Source: JBKPFU01 sp046728975 (GTDB taxonomy: Bacteria; Actinomycetota; Thermoleophilia; Gaiellales; Gaiellaceae). Taken from it: a DNA stretch of 35,267 bases. Below the pieces are notes generated by a model. That model saw only the letters and a list, made by a program, of their open reading frames with translations, ran no database searches and had not been told where the DNA came from. The DNA is taken from assembly GCA_046728975.1 (NCBI GenBank), contig JBKPFU010000001.1, forward strand, positions 1-35,267, given 5' to 3'. Position 1 is the stretch's first letter, and every line of letters starts with the position of its first letter. The translations under genes and the position numbers were made by a program. Shown one piece after another: positions 23,577 through 31,017 of this stretch.

Positions 23577-24098
23577 GTGCGCCGCTCCGCCGTTCTCGCC
23601 TTCGCGCTCGCGCTCGCCGGATGCGGCGGCGGCTCGAACACGGAGGCTCGCGCGCCGGTCCCGGCGGACTGCGCGCGATTCGGCACGCACGAGGAGACGA
23701 CGTACTACGTGTGCTGGAAACCGACGCGGGACAACCACGGCCGCTTCGTTGTCCGAAGCCCAGACGAGCAGCGCACGCTACCCGTCGAGCTTCCGGCACG
23801 TCCGCAAGGAACCCCGCTGGTCGGTCACTGGCGGACGGCGCGTCTCTCTCCGAACGGCGAGACCGTCCTCGCACAGTGGTCCGGCGAGTGTGAAGCGCAG
23901 ATCGCCTACTTCATCCCCGCCGAGGGAGGCGAAGCGCGCCCGGTCACGGGCAGAAGTGAGTGGTCCGAGGCGCTGGGATGGACCGGCGACGGGCTCGCGC
24001 GCGTCAGGCTCTCGAACGGCGCCTGCGGGACGACGATGCACAAACCGGGCGTCTACCTGGTCGACCCGGAGACGCGCGTCATTCGGCCCGCAGCCTGA
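23577..24098 (+). CDS. Putative lipoprotein of unknown function
   Basis: From GTG 23577 the 173-residue protein starts with a lipoprotein signal, RRSAVLAFALALAGC, with the lipidated cysteine at 16, followed by GGGSN. The mature part has several cysteines (in PADCARF, YYVCWKP, SGECEAQ, NGACGTT), which may form disulphides, and a segment LSPNGETVLAQWSG like a blade of a TolB-type propeller, too short for a full propeller. An in-frame GTG at 23556 is an alternative. It lies 46 bases after ligD, and its end overlaps the convergent GNAT gene by 20 bases. I do not recognise the family. Confidence 0.7.
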   Translation: MRRSAVLAFALALAGCGGGSNTEARAPVPADCARFGTHEETTYYVCWKPTRDNHGRFVVRSPDEQRTLPVELPARPQGTPLVGHWRTARLSPNGETVLAQWSGECEAQIAYFIPAEGGEARPVTGRSEWSEALGWTGDGLARVRLSNGACGTTMHKPGVYLVDPETRVIRPAA

Positions 24099-24831
24099 GG
24101 AACTTCGTGTAACTGCCGATGTCGTCGAACCCCAGCCGGCGGTAGAGCTGCTGGGGCCAGTCGCCTGCGTCGGCAACGAGGAAGATCAGCTCGGCGCCGC
24201 CGGCGCGCGCGTCGTCGATCGCCCTGAGGACGACTGCGCGCGCGACCCCACGGTTCCGGAACCGCTCCAGAGTCATCACGGCTTCCGGTTGCGCGATCCC
24301 GTCGCGCTCGTAGAGCTCGCAGTAGCCGGCGATCTTACCGTCGACCAGCGCCGCGTAGTACCGCGTGGGAACCGCGTCCGCGATCACGCGCTTGTGCTCG
24401 ACGAGCTGGCGGACGAGGTCGGGGTCGTTCTTCGCGAACGCCTCGCTTGCGATTCCCTCCTTCCACACCGGCCGCAGCTCGTCATGCCCCACCTCTTCGA
24501 CGGGAACTTCCGCCGGTCGGTCCGGCTCCCGGTGGTGCGCCAGCAGGAGGTACGGCTTGCAGTCCCAGCCGCGCGCGCGAAATGCCGGCTCGAGCTCGTC
24601 TCCAGCGGCCATCCAGAACACGCGGAACGTCCGCGGCCTCATGATCGTGTCGGCAGCCTCGATCAGCTCGTCGACGGGGCCCGGCCGCTGAAGATTGAGG
24701 AAGTTGAGGTCGTGGACTCGCGGCAGGCGATCGTGGAGCACGGCCCAGCCGTATGGAAACGGGACGGTTCGCTCGGCGGCACGTTGGTAGAGATCCTCGG
24801 CGAACGCCCAGGCGCGGCGGAACTCAGTCAT
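24079..24831 (-). CDS. GNAT-family acetyltransferase
   Basis: This is a 250-residue protein. The C-terminal GNAT part has MTLERFRNRGVARAVVLRAI, the acetyl-CoA motif, and a closing segment DWPQQLYRRLGFDDIGSYTK. The N-terminal 120 residues (with LHDRLPRVHDLNFLNLQ) look like a second, degenerate GNAT half. The substrate is unknown. The ATG at 24831 begins MTEFRRAWAFAEDLYQRAAE; the frame stays open upstream through the hairpin region, but that extension is Pro/Arg/Ser-rich and looks non-coding. The end overlaps the lipoprotein gene. Confidence 0.8.
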   Translation of the reverse strand: MTEFRRAWAFAEDLYQRAAERTVPFPYGWAVLHDRLPRVHDLNFLNLQRPGPVDELIEAADTIMRPRTFRVFWMAAGDELEPAFRARGWDCKPYLLLAHHREPDRPAEVPVEEVGHDELRPVWKEGIASEAFAKNDPDLVRQLVEHKRVIADAVPTRYYAALVDGKIAGYCELYERDGIAQPEAVMTLERFRNRGVARAVVLRAIDDARAGGAELIFLVADAGDWPQQLYRRLGFDDIGSYTKFLRLRAE

Positions 24832-24898
24832 CGCAATCCAGGATCCCGCAGCGACCGTAGAGAAGGCAAACGGGAGCAGCGCGCCGCATTGGGGGTCC

Positions 24899-24922
24899 GT
24901 CGGCGCCGCTTGCGGCGCCGAC
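24899..24922. repeat. Perfect hairpin 1 of the 24.9-25.1 kb group
   Basis: GTCGGCGCCGC (24899-24909) and GCGGCGCCGAC (24912-24922) are exact inverted repeats around TT. The gap between the divergent GNAT and LOG-type genes (24832-25071) holds no gene I can support. Confidence 0.6.
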
Positions 24923-24926
24923 ATCA

Positions 24927-24954
24927 GGACGGGCGGGCTTTTGCTCGCCCGTCC
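24927..24954. repeat. Hairpin 2 of the 24.9-25.1 kb group
   Basis: GGACGGGCGGGC (24927-24938) and GCTCGCCCGTCC (24943-24954) form a 12-pair stem with one G-T pair around a TTTT loop. It starts 5 bases after hairpin 1. No T run follows on either strand. Confidence 0.6.
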
Positions 24955-25026
24955 GTCTGAAATGACCGGTCGACGGGCTGGAAGTGATCCAATCGCGGCT
25001 GAGGGCCTTTTATGGCGCCGGTAGCA

Positions 25027-25061
25027 AAAGGAAGGGGCCGGATGTCCGGCCCCTTCGCTTT
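25027..25061. terminator. Hairpin 3, possible two-way terminator
   Basis: GAAGGGGCCGG (25031-25041) pairs perfectly with CCGGCCCCTTC (25046-25056) around ATGT, and AAAG/CTTT extends it past a bulged G. The plus side continues CTTTCCTGCTTCTT and the minus side CTTTTGC, so it could end transcripts from either strand, including read-through from the leftward ECF42 gene. An in-frame ATG of the LOG-type gene (25042) lies in the loop. Confidence 0.55.
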
Positions 25062-25071
25062 CCTGCTTCTT

Positions 25072-25512
25072 GTGGCGCGACAGGTGTCGGTGATCGGGAG
25101 CGGCGCCGAGCACGAGCAGCGGGCCGAGGAGGTCGGGCGCCTACTGGCCGAACGCGGCTGCACGGTCGTCACGGGCGGTCGCGGCGAGGTGATGGCCGGA
25201 GCGTCCCGCGGCGCCAAGTCGGCCGGCGGAACGACGATCGGGATCCTTCCCGGCGAGCACACGGACGATGCGAACGAGTGGGTCGACCACGCCGTTGCGA
25301 CCGGTGTCGGCCATGCCCGCAACCTGGCCGTGGTCGCCTCCGGCGACGCGGTCATCGCCGTCGGCGGCCGCTACGGAACCCTCGCGGAAATCGGTTTCGC
25401 AAGCCTGCTCGGCCGCTCGGTCGTGATCCTCGAGCCGGGTTGGAACGTGCCGGGGATCCCGCGCGCGGAAACTCCAGATGAAGCGGTTCAGCTGGCGCTG
25501 CGCTCGCTTTAG
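25072..25512 (+). CDS. LOG-like Rossmann protein (TIGR00725 type)
   Basis: This protein of about 146 residues starts ARQVSVIGSGAEHEQRAEEV and continues through VVTGGRGEVMAGASRGAKSA, GGTTIGILPG, and DAVIAVGGRYGTLAEIGFA, the GG-x-x-GT-x-x-E phosphate-binding motif of the LOG/lysine decarboxylase-like superfamily. TIGR00725 members have no settled function; true LOG proteins release cytokinin-type bases from nucleotides. GTG 25072 matches the usual family start. ATG 25042, preceded by AAGGAAGGGG but inside hairpin 3, is an alternative. The end overlaps the convergent ECF42 gene by 4 bases. Confidence 0.8.
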   Translation: MARQVSVIGSGAEHEQRAEEVGRLLAERGCTVVTGGRGEVMAGASRGAKSAGGTTIGILPGEHTDDANEWVDHAVATGVGHARNLAVVASGDAVIAVGGRYGTLAEIGFASLLGRSVVILEPGWNVPGIPRAETPDEAVQLALRSL

Positions 25513-26705
25513 CCGACTTCGCGGAGCCGGCGCTCGAGGAACGACCGCTCGACCGGGTTCGTCGCGAGGCCCAGCGCGCGCCGGTACGCGTCGCGCGCCT
25601 CCGCGCGCCGACCGCTGCGGCGGAGCAAATCGGCACGAGCCGAGTGGAGCAGGTAGTAGTCATCGAGGCCTTCGATCCGGTCGATCAGCGAAAGGCCTCG
25701 TTCGGCGCCCTCCGCCATTGCCACCGCCGCCGCTCGATTGAGCTCGACGATCGGCGAGGGAGCGACTCTGACGAGCTCGTCGTAGAGGGCGACGACCCGT
25801 CGCCAATCCGTTGGATCCTTCGTATGAACGGCGGCGATCTCCGCCTGGATCAGATACGGGCTCCGGACGCGGTGCGCGGCCGCGCGCTCCAGCACGCGCG
25901 TTCCTTCGGCGATCCGTGCGTTGTCCCAGAGGGTGCGGTCCTGGTCGTCCAGCAGGACCATCTCTCCTTCGGGCCCGGTGCGAGCCGCGCGGCGGGAGTC
26001 GTGGAACAGCATGAGCGCGAGCAGGCCGAGCACTTCGGGCTCGTCCGGCATCAGCACCGCCAGCAGCTTGGTCAACCGGATCGCTTCCTCGCAGAGCTCG
26101 TCCCGAATGAGCGAATCGCCTTCTGAGGAGGCATAGCCCTCGTTGAAGATCAGGTAGACAACGGCGAGAACCGCGTTCAGCCGCTCCGGAAGCAGGTGCT
26201 CGGGCGGGACCCGGAATGGCACGCCCGCCTCCCGGATCTTTCTCTTCGCGCGAACGAGCCGCTGGGCCATCGTCGTTTCGGGCACCAGGAACGCCCGTGC
26301 AATCTGGCCGGTCGTCAGTCCGCCGACGGCACGCAGGGTCAAGCCGACCTGCGCCTCGGTCGCGAGCGCCGGGTGGCAGCAGGTGAAGATCAGGCTGAGG
26401 CGCTCGTCGGGCACGGTCTCCTCTTCCTCGTCGTTCGTCTCCAGCTCGGCCAGCCGCTGCAACAGCTCCGTCTTCCGCTTGAGCGTTCGCTCACGCCGGA
26501 TGCGGTCGATCGCGCGGTTTCGCGCCGTCGCGAGCAGCCAGGCGTCAGGCCGCTCGGGTATGCCGTCCGCACGCCAGCGCTCAACCGCCGTCGCAACGGC
26601 GTCCTGGAGGGCGTCCTCGGCGAGCTCGAAGTCGCCGAGGACGCCGATCAGGATTGCGAGGACGCGGCTCCACTCCTCGCGAAAGATCCGCTCGAGCTCT
26701 GTCAG
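25509..26705 (-). CDS. ECF42-type sigma factor with C-terminal TPR-like extension
   Basis: This protein is about 398 residues. Region 2 (about 1-75) has LGDFELAEDALQDAVATAVE and RPDAWLLATARNRAIDRIRR; region 4 (about 110-165) has LTLRAVGGLTTGQIARAFLV and TTMAQRLVRAKRKI. A long helical C-terminal part (about 170-398) has AVLAVVYLIFNEGYASSEGD and ends in tetratricopeptide-like helices (GRRAEARDAYRRALGLATNP). This layout and the adjacent DGPF gene define the ECF42 group, in which the extension is needed for activity and no anti-sigma factor is used. The likely start is CTG at 26705, overlapping the DGPF stop as CTGA; the next GTG upstream (26798) would overlap by 97 bases. Confidence 0.88.
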   Translation of the reverse strand: MTELERIFREEWSRVLAILIGVLGDFELAEDALQDAVATAVERWRADGIPERPDAWLLATARNRAIDRIRRERTLKRKTELLQRLAELETNDEEEETVPDERLSLIFTCCHPALATEAQVGLTLRAVGGLTTGQIARAFLVPETTMAQRLVRAKRKIREAGVPFRVPPEHLLPERLNAVLAVVYLIFNEGYASSEGDSLIRDELCEEAIRLTKLLAVLMPDEPEVLGLLALMLFHDSRRAARTGPEGEMVLLDDQDRTLWDNARIAEGTRVLERAAAHRVRSPYLIQAEIAAVHTKDPTDWRRVVALYDELVRVAPSPIVELNRAAAVAMAEGAERGLSLIDRIEGLDDYYLLHSARADLLRRSGRRAEARDAYRRALGLATNPVERSFLERRLREVG

Positions 26706-27040
26706 TGCTCGATCACCGGGCGCACCTCGATCGCGCCGCCTGTCCGAGCCGCCGGGATCTTGGCCGCGATCTCCACGGCCTCGTCCAGGTTGTCGCACTC
26801 GACGAGGTAGAAGCCGCCCAGGTACTCCTTCGTCTCGGCGAACGGGCCGTCCGTCGTCAGCGTCTTGCCGTTGTCGACTCGAACGGTCGTCGCGCTCGAA
26901 AGGTCGCCCAGGTCGGCCCCGCCCCTCGTCTGTGGGCTCATCCCGAGGTTCATGTACTCCTTCGTTTGCGCCTCGCGCTCCTCGTCGCTGAGCTTCGCCC
27001 AGCCCTCGCCGGAGCCGTAGATCAAGAGCGCGTACTGCAT
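26702..27040 (-). CDS. DGPF/YCII-family protein
   Basis: This 112-residue protein has the diagnostic TTDGPFAETKEYLGGFYLVE segment of the DGPF (YCII-related) family. It begins MQYALLIYGSGEGWAKLSDE, typical of that family. Such genes are regularly found beside ECF42 sigma factor genes and are often their targets, but their biochemical role is not settled. The ATG has a strong AAAGGAGAG ribosome-binding site, one of the clearest in the window. It is the first gene of a two-gene unit with the ECF42 gene. Confidence 0.9.
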   Translation of the reverse strand: MQYALLIYGSGEGWAKLSDEEREAQTKEYMNLGMSPQTRGGADLGDLSSATTVRVDNGKTLTTDGPFAETKEYLGGFYLVECDNLDEAVEIAAKIPAARTGGAIEVRPVIEH

Positions 27041-27063
27041 GGTCTCTCCTTTCGTCGCTTTCG

Positions 27064-27069
27064 AGCTTA
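27064..27069 (-). promoter_or_regulatory. Candidate -10 box of the DGPF-ECF42 unit
   Basis: TAAGCT on the minus strand lies 23 bases before the DGPF ATG, leaving room for a short leader with the AAAGGAGAG ribosome-binding site. It sits just past the end of the helicase gene. If the unit is autoregulated, an ECF42-type -35/-10 pair should be near, but I cannot identify one. Confidence 0.35.
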
Positions 27070-27080
27070 GGACGAACGGG

Positions 27081-29306
27081 TCAGCTGGATTTCGACATCC
27101 GCCGCAGAAGCTCGAGCGCGCCGGCCTTGTCGAGGGGCTCGTTGAGGTTCCCGCACTTCGGCGACTGGACGCAGGATGGGCAGCCACGCTCGCACGGACA
27201 GCCGGCGAGCATGTGCGCCGTGTCTTCGACCCATCCTTCGAACTGCCGGAACCCGCGCTCGGTGATCCCGACCCCCCCGGGATGGCCGTCGTAAACGAAG
27301 ATTGTCGGCCTTTCGGTCTGGAAGTGGACGTTCGTCGAAAGACCGCCGATGTCCCAGCGATCGCACATCGCCCACAGCGGCAGGAGCGCGATCAGCGAAT
27401 GCTCGCCGGCGTGGAGCGAGCCGAGCAGGCGAGGCTCCTGCTCGAGGCCTTCGAGCATCCACGGCTCGGGCAGGAACCAGATCGCTTCGGTCTCGAACGT
27501 GGTCTGCGGCAGTTCGAGGTCGACGAGCTCGAGGTTCTCCTGGGTCGAGATCGATTTCTTCTGGTAGCCGACGACCTGCTCGGTCACGACCACGCGGCCG
27601 AAGAACGCGTCGAGCCCGAGTCTCCGCTCGGCCACGACCTCCTCCTCGATCGCCGTCATCGTCTCCTTCTTCGCCTGCGTGTAGTAGTTGCCCGAGAACG
27701 GCTCCACGAGCGCGGTCCGAGCTTCGTCTTCGAGCGCGACGACTCGATACGAGTCGCCCAGGTGGAGGTAGACCGCGCCCTCGTGCACGGTCGAGTACGC
27801 GCGCTCCCGCTCGACGAGACCGAGCAGCGTGCCCGTTTCCGCCTCGATGACCGTGAACGCGTCGGGGCCGGTGGAGCGGAGCGGAACCCGCGCGGCGGGA
27901 TAGTCGCGGCCTCCCCAGACGTACCCCGCCTTCGTCAGCTTGAGCTCCGGGAGCTGCGAGGCTCGCTCGAGCGCGGCGTCTCCGAGCACGATCCGGTCGC
28001 GGTCGTCCAGCGGCGCCTCGAAGGCGGCCGCCATCACGTGCCCGTCCAGGACCCGCGCGTTTTCGTGGTCGAGGATGGCGGCCTCGACACGTCGGCCGAG
28101 CAGTGTCTCGGGCTCGCGCATGAAGTACTGATCGAGCGCGTCCTCGCTCGCGACCAGGACGGCCAGGCCATGGCCCCGGCGGCCGGCTCGACCCCATTGC
28201 TGGCGCAGGCTCGCCACCGTGCCCGGAAAGCCGACGCAGATCACCGCATCGAGAAGGCCGACGTCGATTCCGAGCTCGAGGGCGTTGGTCGCCGCGACTC
28301 CCAGGAGGTCGCCCTCCGAGAGCCGCCGCTCGATCTCGCGCCGCTGCGCGGGCGTATAGCCGGCGCGATAGGGCGAGAGGCGTGAGGAGTCGCCGAGCCG
28401 CTCCGCCGTGAAACGGTGGATCAGCTCCGCAGCCTTGCGACTCTTGGCGAAGCACAGCGTGCGCAGACCACGCGAGACGAGGTCGGCCATCAACCGCGAG
28501 GCTTCGCCCAGCGGGCTTGCGCGCAGACCGAGCTCCTCGTCGGTCAGGGGCGGGTTCCACAGCGCGATCGTTCGCTCGGCTCTCGGCGCTCCGTCATCGC
28601 CGACGACCGTTGTCTCGATCCCGAGGAGACTTTCGGCCAGCTCCCCTGGGTTCGCGATCGTCGCTGAGGCCAGGAGGAACTGCGGCTCGGCGCCGTAGAC
28701 ACCCGCGAGCCGTCGCAGCCGCCGCAGGACGTTCGCGACGTGCGAGCCGAAGACGCCGCGATAGACGTGCGCCTCGTCGACGATTACGTAGCGGAGGTTG
28801 GCGAAGACGTCTCCCCAGCGGTCGTGGTGCGGGAGGACGCCGACATGAAGCATGTCGGGGTTGGACAGGATGAGGTTCGACCACTTGCGGATCTGCCAGC
28901 GCTGCTCGCTCGGCGTGTCGCCGTCGTAGATCGCGGCTCGCAGCCGTGGGATCTTCAGGGCCGAGACCGACCGTAGCTGGTCCTGGGCGAGCGCCTTCGT
29001 GGGGTACAGGTAGAGCGCGCGGAGCTTCGGCTGCCGCGCCAGCGCGTCGAGCACCGGGAGATTGAACGCGAGCGTCTTTCCGCTTGCGGTTCCGGTGGTG
29101 ACGATCAGGTGCTCACCGCGCCGAGCGGCCTCCCATGCGTCTGCCTGGTGCGAGTAGAGGCCGTCGACGCCGAGCGCGTCACGTACGCGGGGATGCAGGT
29201 CGTCGGGAAGCGGCGCGAGCCGCGCCTCGCGCGCGGGCTCGTCTCCGAGATACGCGAGCTCCTCGCCCTCCAGCAGGTCTGCCCAACCACTGGTTGCGAC
29301 GCTCAT
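27081..29306 (-). CDS. DEAH-box helicase, MrfA/YprA type with C-terminal cysteine cluster
   Basis: This 741-residue superfamily 2 helicase has a Q-motif-like YSHQ (51-54), Walker A TGTASGKT (71-78), DEAH (177-180), SAT (214-216) and the motif VI segment QQWGRAGRRGHG. The C-terminal DUF1998-type part ends with CPCERGCPSCVQSPKCGN, the four-cysteine metal site of MrfA/YprA-like helicases. MrfA of Bacillus takes part in repair of mitomycin C damage with the nuclease MrfB, which I do not see here. The ATG overlaps the methyltransferase stop as ATGA, so the two are co-translated. Confidence 0.92.
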   Translation of the reverse strand: MSVATSGWADLLEGEELAYLGDEPAREARLAPLPDDLHPRVRDALGVDGLYSHQADAWEAARRGEHLIVTTGTASGKTLAFNLPVLDALARQPKLRALYLYPTKALAQDQLRSVSALKIPRLRAAIYDGDTPSEQRWQIRKWSNLILSNPDMLHVGVLPHHDRWGDVFANLRYVIVDEAHVYRGVFGSHVANVLRRLRRLAGVYGAEPQFLLASATIANPGELAESLLGIETTVVGDDGAPRAERTIALWNPPLTDEELGLRASPLGEASRLMADLVSRGLRTLCFAKSRKAAELIHRFTAERLGDSSRLSPYRAGYTPAQRREIERRLSEGDLLGVAATNALELGIDVGLLDAVICVGFPGTVASLRQQWGRAGRRGHGLAVLVASEDALDQYFMREPETLLGRRVEAAILDHENARVLDGHVMAAAFEAPLDDRDRIVLGDAALERASQLPELKLTKAGYVWGGRDYPAARVPLRSTGPDAFTVIEAETGTLLGLVERERAYSTVHEGAVYLHLGDSYRVVALEDEARTALVEPFSGNYYTQAKKETMTAIEEEVVAERRLGLDAFFGRVVVTEQVVGYQKKSISTQENLELVDLELPQTTFETEAIWFLPEPWMLEGLEQEPRLLGSLHAGEHSLIALLPLWAMCDRWDIGGLSTNVHFQTERPTIFVYDGHPGGVGITERGFRQFEGWVEDTAHMLAGCPCERGCPSCVQSPKCGNLNEPLDKAGALELLRRMSKSS

Positions 29307-29971
29307 TGGCGCGCTCGCAGCGCCACGACATGAGGGTAGCCGCGGTCGCCGAGCTCCTCGAGCCGCTCGATTCGCAGCCCGGAGGTCGTGAACGCGTCGA
29401 AGAAGTCGTGGAGCGTGAGGTGGACGCCGCCGACGCGGGCGCGCACGCCGTCGGGATTGACCACTCCGGGCGCCGAGTCGTCGTAGCGCCTCGAGGGCCG
29501 GTAGCCGGGATGGAGCGCGGGCACTCCTTCGGCGCGGAGGAAGAGGGAGTGCGGGCCGACGAAGCAGGGGTGCGCTCCGATGTAGACGAAAGGAGCGGCG
29601 GGCCGCAGCACGCGCACGGCCTCCGTGAGCGCGGCTGCGAACTCATCGATGTCGGTGTGCGTCCAGACGGAGACTGCGGCGTCGAAGGTCGCGTCGTCGA
29701 AAGGAAGCGCGTCGGCGGGTGCTGCCAGTACCTCCAGTCCGCCAGAGCGCGCGAGCTCGAGCAGGTCGGTCGAGACGTCGACGCCCACCACGTTCCAGCC
29801 CAGCTCCGCCACCGCTGCGGTTGAGATGCCGGTCCCGCAGCCGAGGTCGAGACACCGGCCGTGCCCGGAGCCCAGCAGCCGTCGCAGCGCTCCGAGCTCT
29901 TCGTCGCTCACCGCAGGCCGGAACTCCCGGTACCACTCGGCGAGCCCGTCGTAGCGCGGCGCGTTGCCCAT
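29303..29971 (-). CDS. Class I SAM-dependent methyltransferase
   Basis: This 222-residue protein has the SAM-binding motif CLDLGCGTGISTAAVAE (about 40-56), the acidic VVGVDVS and DALPFDDATFDAAVSVWTHT. This pattern fits the UbiE/COQ5-like Methyltransf_11 group, in which the substrate cannot be read from sequence. Its coupling to the helicase gene suggests a shared transcript but not necessarily a shared function. The ATG is 7 bases after a TAGCAT -10 box on the minus strand, with no Shine-Dalgarno sequence. Confidence 0.88.
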   Translation of the reverse strand: MGNAPRYDGLAEWYREFRPAVSDEELGALRRLLGSGHGRCLDLGCGTGISTAAVAELGWNVVGVDVSTDLLELARSGGLEVLAAPADALPFDDATFDAAVSVWTHTDIDEFAAALTEAVRVLRPAAPFVYIGAHPCFVGPHSLFLRAEGVPALHPGYRPSRRYDDSAPGVVNPDGVRARVGGVHLTLHDFFDAFTTSGLRIERLEELGDRGYPHVVALRARQ

Positions 29972-29978
29972 GACGGCG

Positions 29979-29988
29979 ATGCTAGCCT
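29979..29988. promoter_or_regulatory. Overlapping divergent -10 boxes (methyltransferase / thi operon)
   Basis: On the minus strand TAGCAT (29984-29979) lies 7 bases before the methyltransferase ATG. On the plus strand TAGCCT (29983-29988) lies about 7 bases before the first paired bases of the TPP riboswitch. The two boxes share bases around CTAG, so only one polymerase could open the site at a time. Confidence 0.5.
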
Positions 29989-29992
29989 CACG

Positions 29993-30066
29993 GCACCGGG
30001 GTGCCCTCAGGGGCTGAGATCAGACCCGCTGAACCTGATCCGGTTCGTACCGGCGAAGGGAGGAAG
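29993..30066 (+). promoter_or_regulatory. TPP riboswitch (THI element)
   Basis: This is a thiamine pyrophosphate aptamer. GGGGTGCCC (29998-30006) and GGGGC (30010-30014) form the P2 arm, CTGAGA (30014-30019) is the pyrimidine-sensing strand, ACCCGCTGAACCTGATC (30024-30040) is the conserved P3/P4 strand, and CCGGCGAAGGGA (30050-30061) closes the pyrophosphate-sensing arm. The loop between the last two reads TTCGTA instead of the common nTAATn. It begins right after the -10 box. Outer pairing may use CTCACG (29987-29992) with CGTGAG (30075-30080), an unusually distant closing stem. It should lower thi expression when TPP is plentiful. Confidence 0.92.
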
Positions 30067-30149
30067 GTTGGAATACGTGAGATTGGCCGCGGAGGCCTGG
30101 CTCTGCCCCGCCGGAGCCGGATGGGCTTGACTGGGCGCGGCGGTGAAGG

Positions 30150-30228
30150 AGGGGGTTCGCGGGGGAACCATGGGTTCCCCCGCGCAGAGACCCGCTGAAC
30201 CTGATCCGGGTAATGCCGGCGAAGGGAG
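30150..30228 (+). promoter_or_regulatory. Second, partial TPP aptamer overlapping the thiD ribosome-binding site
   Basis: The 3' half of a TPP aptamer is repeated here: 22 bases (30188-30209) are identical to 30022-30043, and CCGGCGAAGGGAG (30216-30228) matches 30050-30062. The loop GTAATG fits the consensus. The 5' half is not normal: the CTGAGA strand is missing or reduced to CAGAGA, and the P2 region is a perfect 12-pair hairpin, CGCGGGGGAACC-atg-GGTTCCCCCGCG (30158-30184). The final AAGGGAG is the only ribosome-binding site for thiD, so the element is well placed to control translation. Confidence 0.75.
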
Positions 30229-31017
30229 TTGAACGAACTGCAGATTCCACGCTGTCTGACGATCGCCACGTCCGATTCGGGCGGCGGCGCGGGCATCCAG
30301 GCCGACTTGAAGGCCTTCGCACGGGCCGGGTGCCACGGCATGAGCGTGCTCGTCGCGCTAACCGCCCAGAACACGACGGCGGTGACGGCGATCCACGAGC
30401 TGCCGCCCGAGTTCGTGCGCGAGCAGCTCGAAGCGGTTTTCGGGGACCTCGGCGTCGACGCCGCCAAGACGGGAATGCTGTTCTCCGCGCCGCTGATCGA
30501 GACAGTGGCCGTGTTCCTTGACCACCATCCGGTCGCGCTCGTGGTCGATCCGGTCATGGTCGCTAGCTCGGGGGCCAAGCTGCTCCAGGACGACGCCGTC
30601 CAGACCTATGTCGAGCGCCTGTTTCCGCTCGCGACCGTGGTCACGCCGAACCTGCGGGAGGCGGAGGTGCTCGCCGGACAACGAGGTAGCCGACGCGAGC
30701 TCGCGGAGCGAATCCACGACCTCGGCGCACCGGCGGTGGTCGTCACGGGCGGTCACGGTGAGGACGCCGTCGACCACCTCTTCGACGGCAACGAGCACGT
30801 CGAGATCCGGGTCGAGCGCTACGACACCGCTGCCACTCACGGCGCCGGCTGCACCCACTCCGCGACGCTGACCGCGGAGCTCGCCAAAGGCGCGTCGCTG
30901 CCGGAGGCCGCGCGGGAAGCCGCGCGCGTCGCTTCGGAGGCGGTGCGGAACGGACTCGCCGAGCTTGGCTCGGGAGAAGGCCCGGTCGACGTGTTTGATC
31001 TGAAGGGAGCAGCGTGA
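30229..31017 (+). CDS. thiD: Hydroxymethylpyrimidine (phosphate) kinase
   Basis: ThiD phosphorylates HMP to HMP pyrophosphate for thiamine synthesis. The protein of about 260 residues has IATSDSGGGAGIQADLKAF near the start, ALVVDPVMVASSGAKLL in the middle and HGAGCTHSATLTAELAKG near the end, all typical of the family. The start is uncertain: TTG 30229 directly abuts the AAGGGAG Shine-Dalgarno sequence with no spacer, while CTG 30238 has a normal 9-base gap. Either way the ribosome-binding site lies in the second TPP element. The stop overlaps thiM as GTGA. Confidence 0.93.
   Translation: MNELQIPRCLTIATSDSGGGAGIQADLKAFARAGCHGMSVLVALTAQNTTAVTAIHELPPEFVREQLEAVFGDLGVDAAKTGMLFSAPLIETVAVFLDHHPVALVVDPVMVASSGAKLLQDDAVQTYVERLFPLATVVTPNLREAEVLAGQRGSRRELAERIHDLGAPAVVVTGGHGEDAVDHLFDGNEHVEIRVERYDTAATHGAGCTHSATLTAELAKGASLPEAAREAARVASEAVRNGLAELGSGEGPVDVFDLKGAA

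Noticed and set aside
24897..25062. CRISPR array
   Set aside because: The three hairpins have different sequences and no regular spacing, and no cas gene is present.
24832..25113. N-terminal extension of the minus-strand GNAT gene through the hairpin region
   Set aside because: The extra 94 codons are low-complexity and encoded by hairpins; the ATG at 24831 gives a normal protein.
30042..30051. GGTTCGTACC resembles a tRNA T arm
   Set aside because: It is the last arm of the TPP aptamer; no acceptor stem or anticodon arm is nearby.
30001..30198. A 65-codon plus-strand frame in the thi leader
   Set aside because: It is made of the TPP aptamer and hairpin sequence; conservation is explained by RNA structure.
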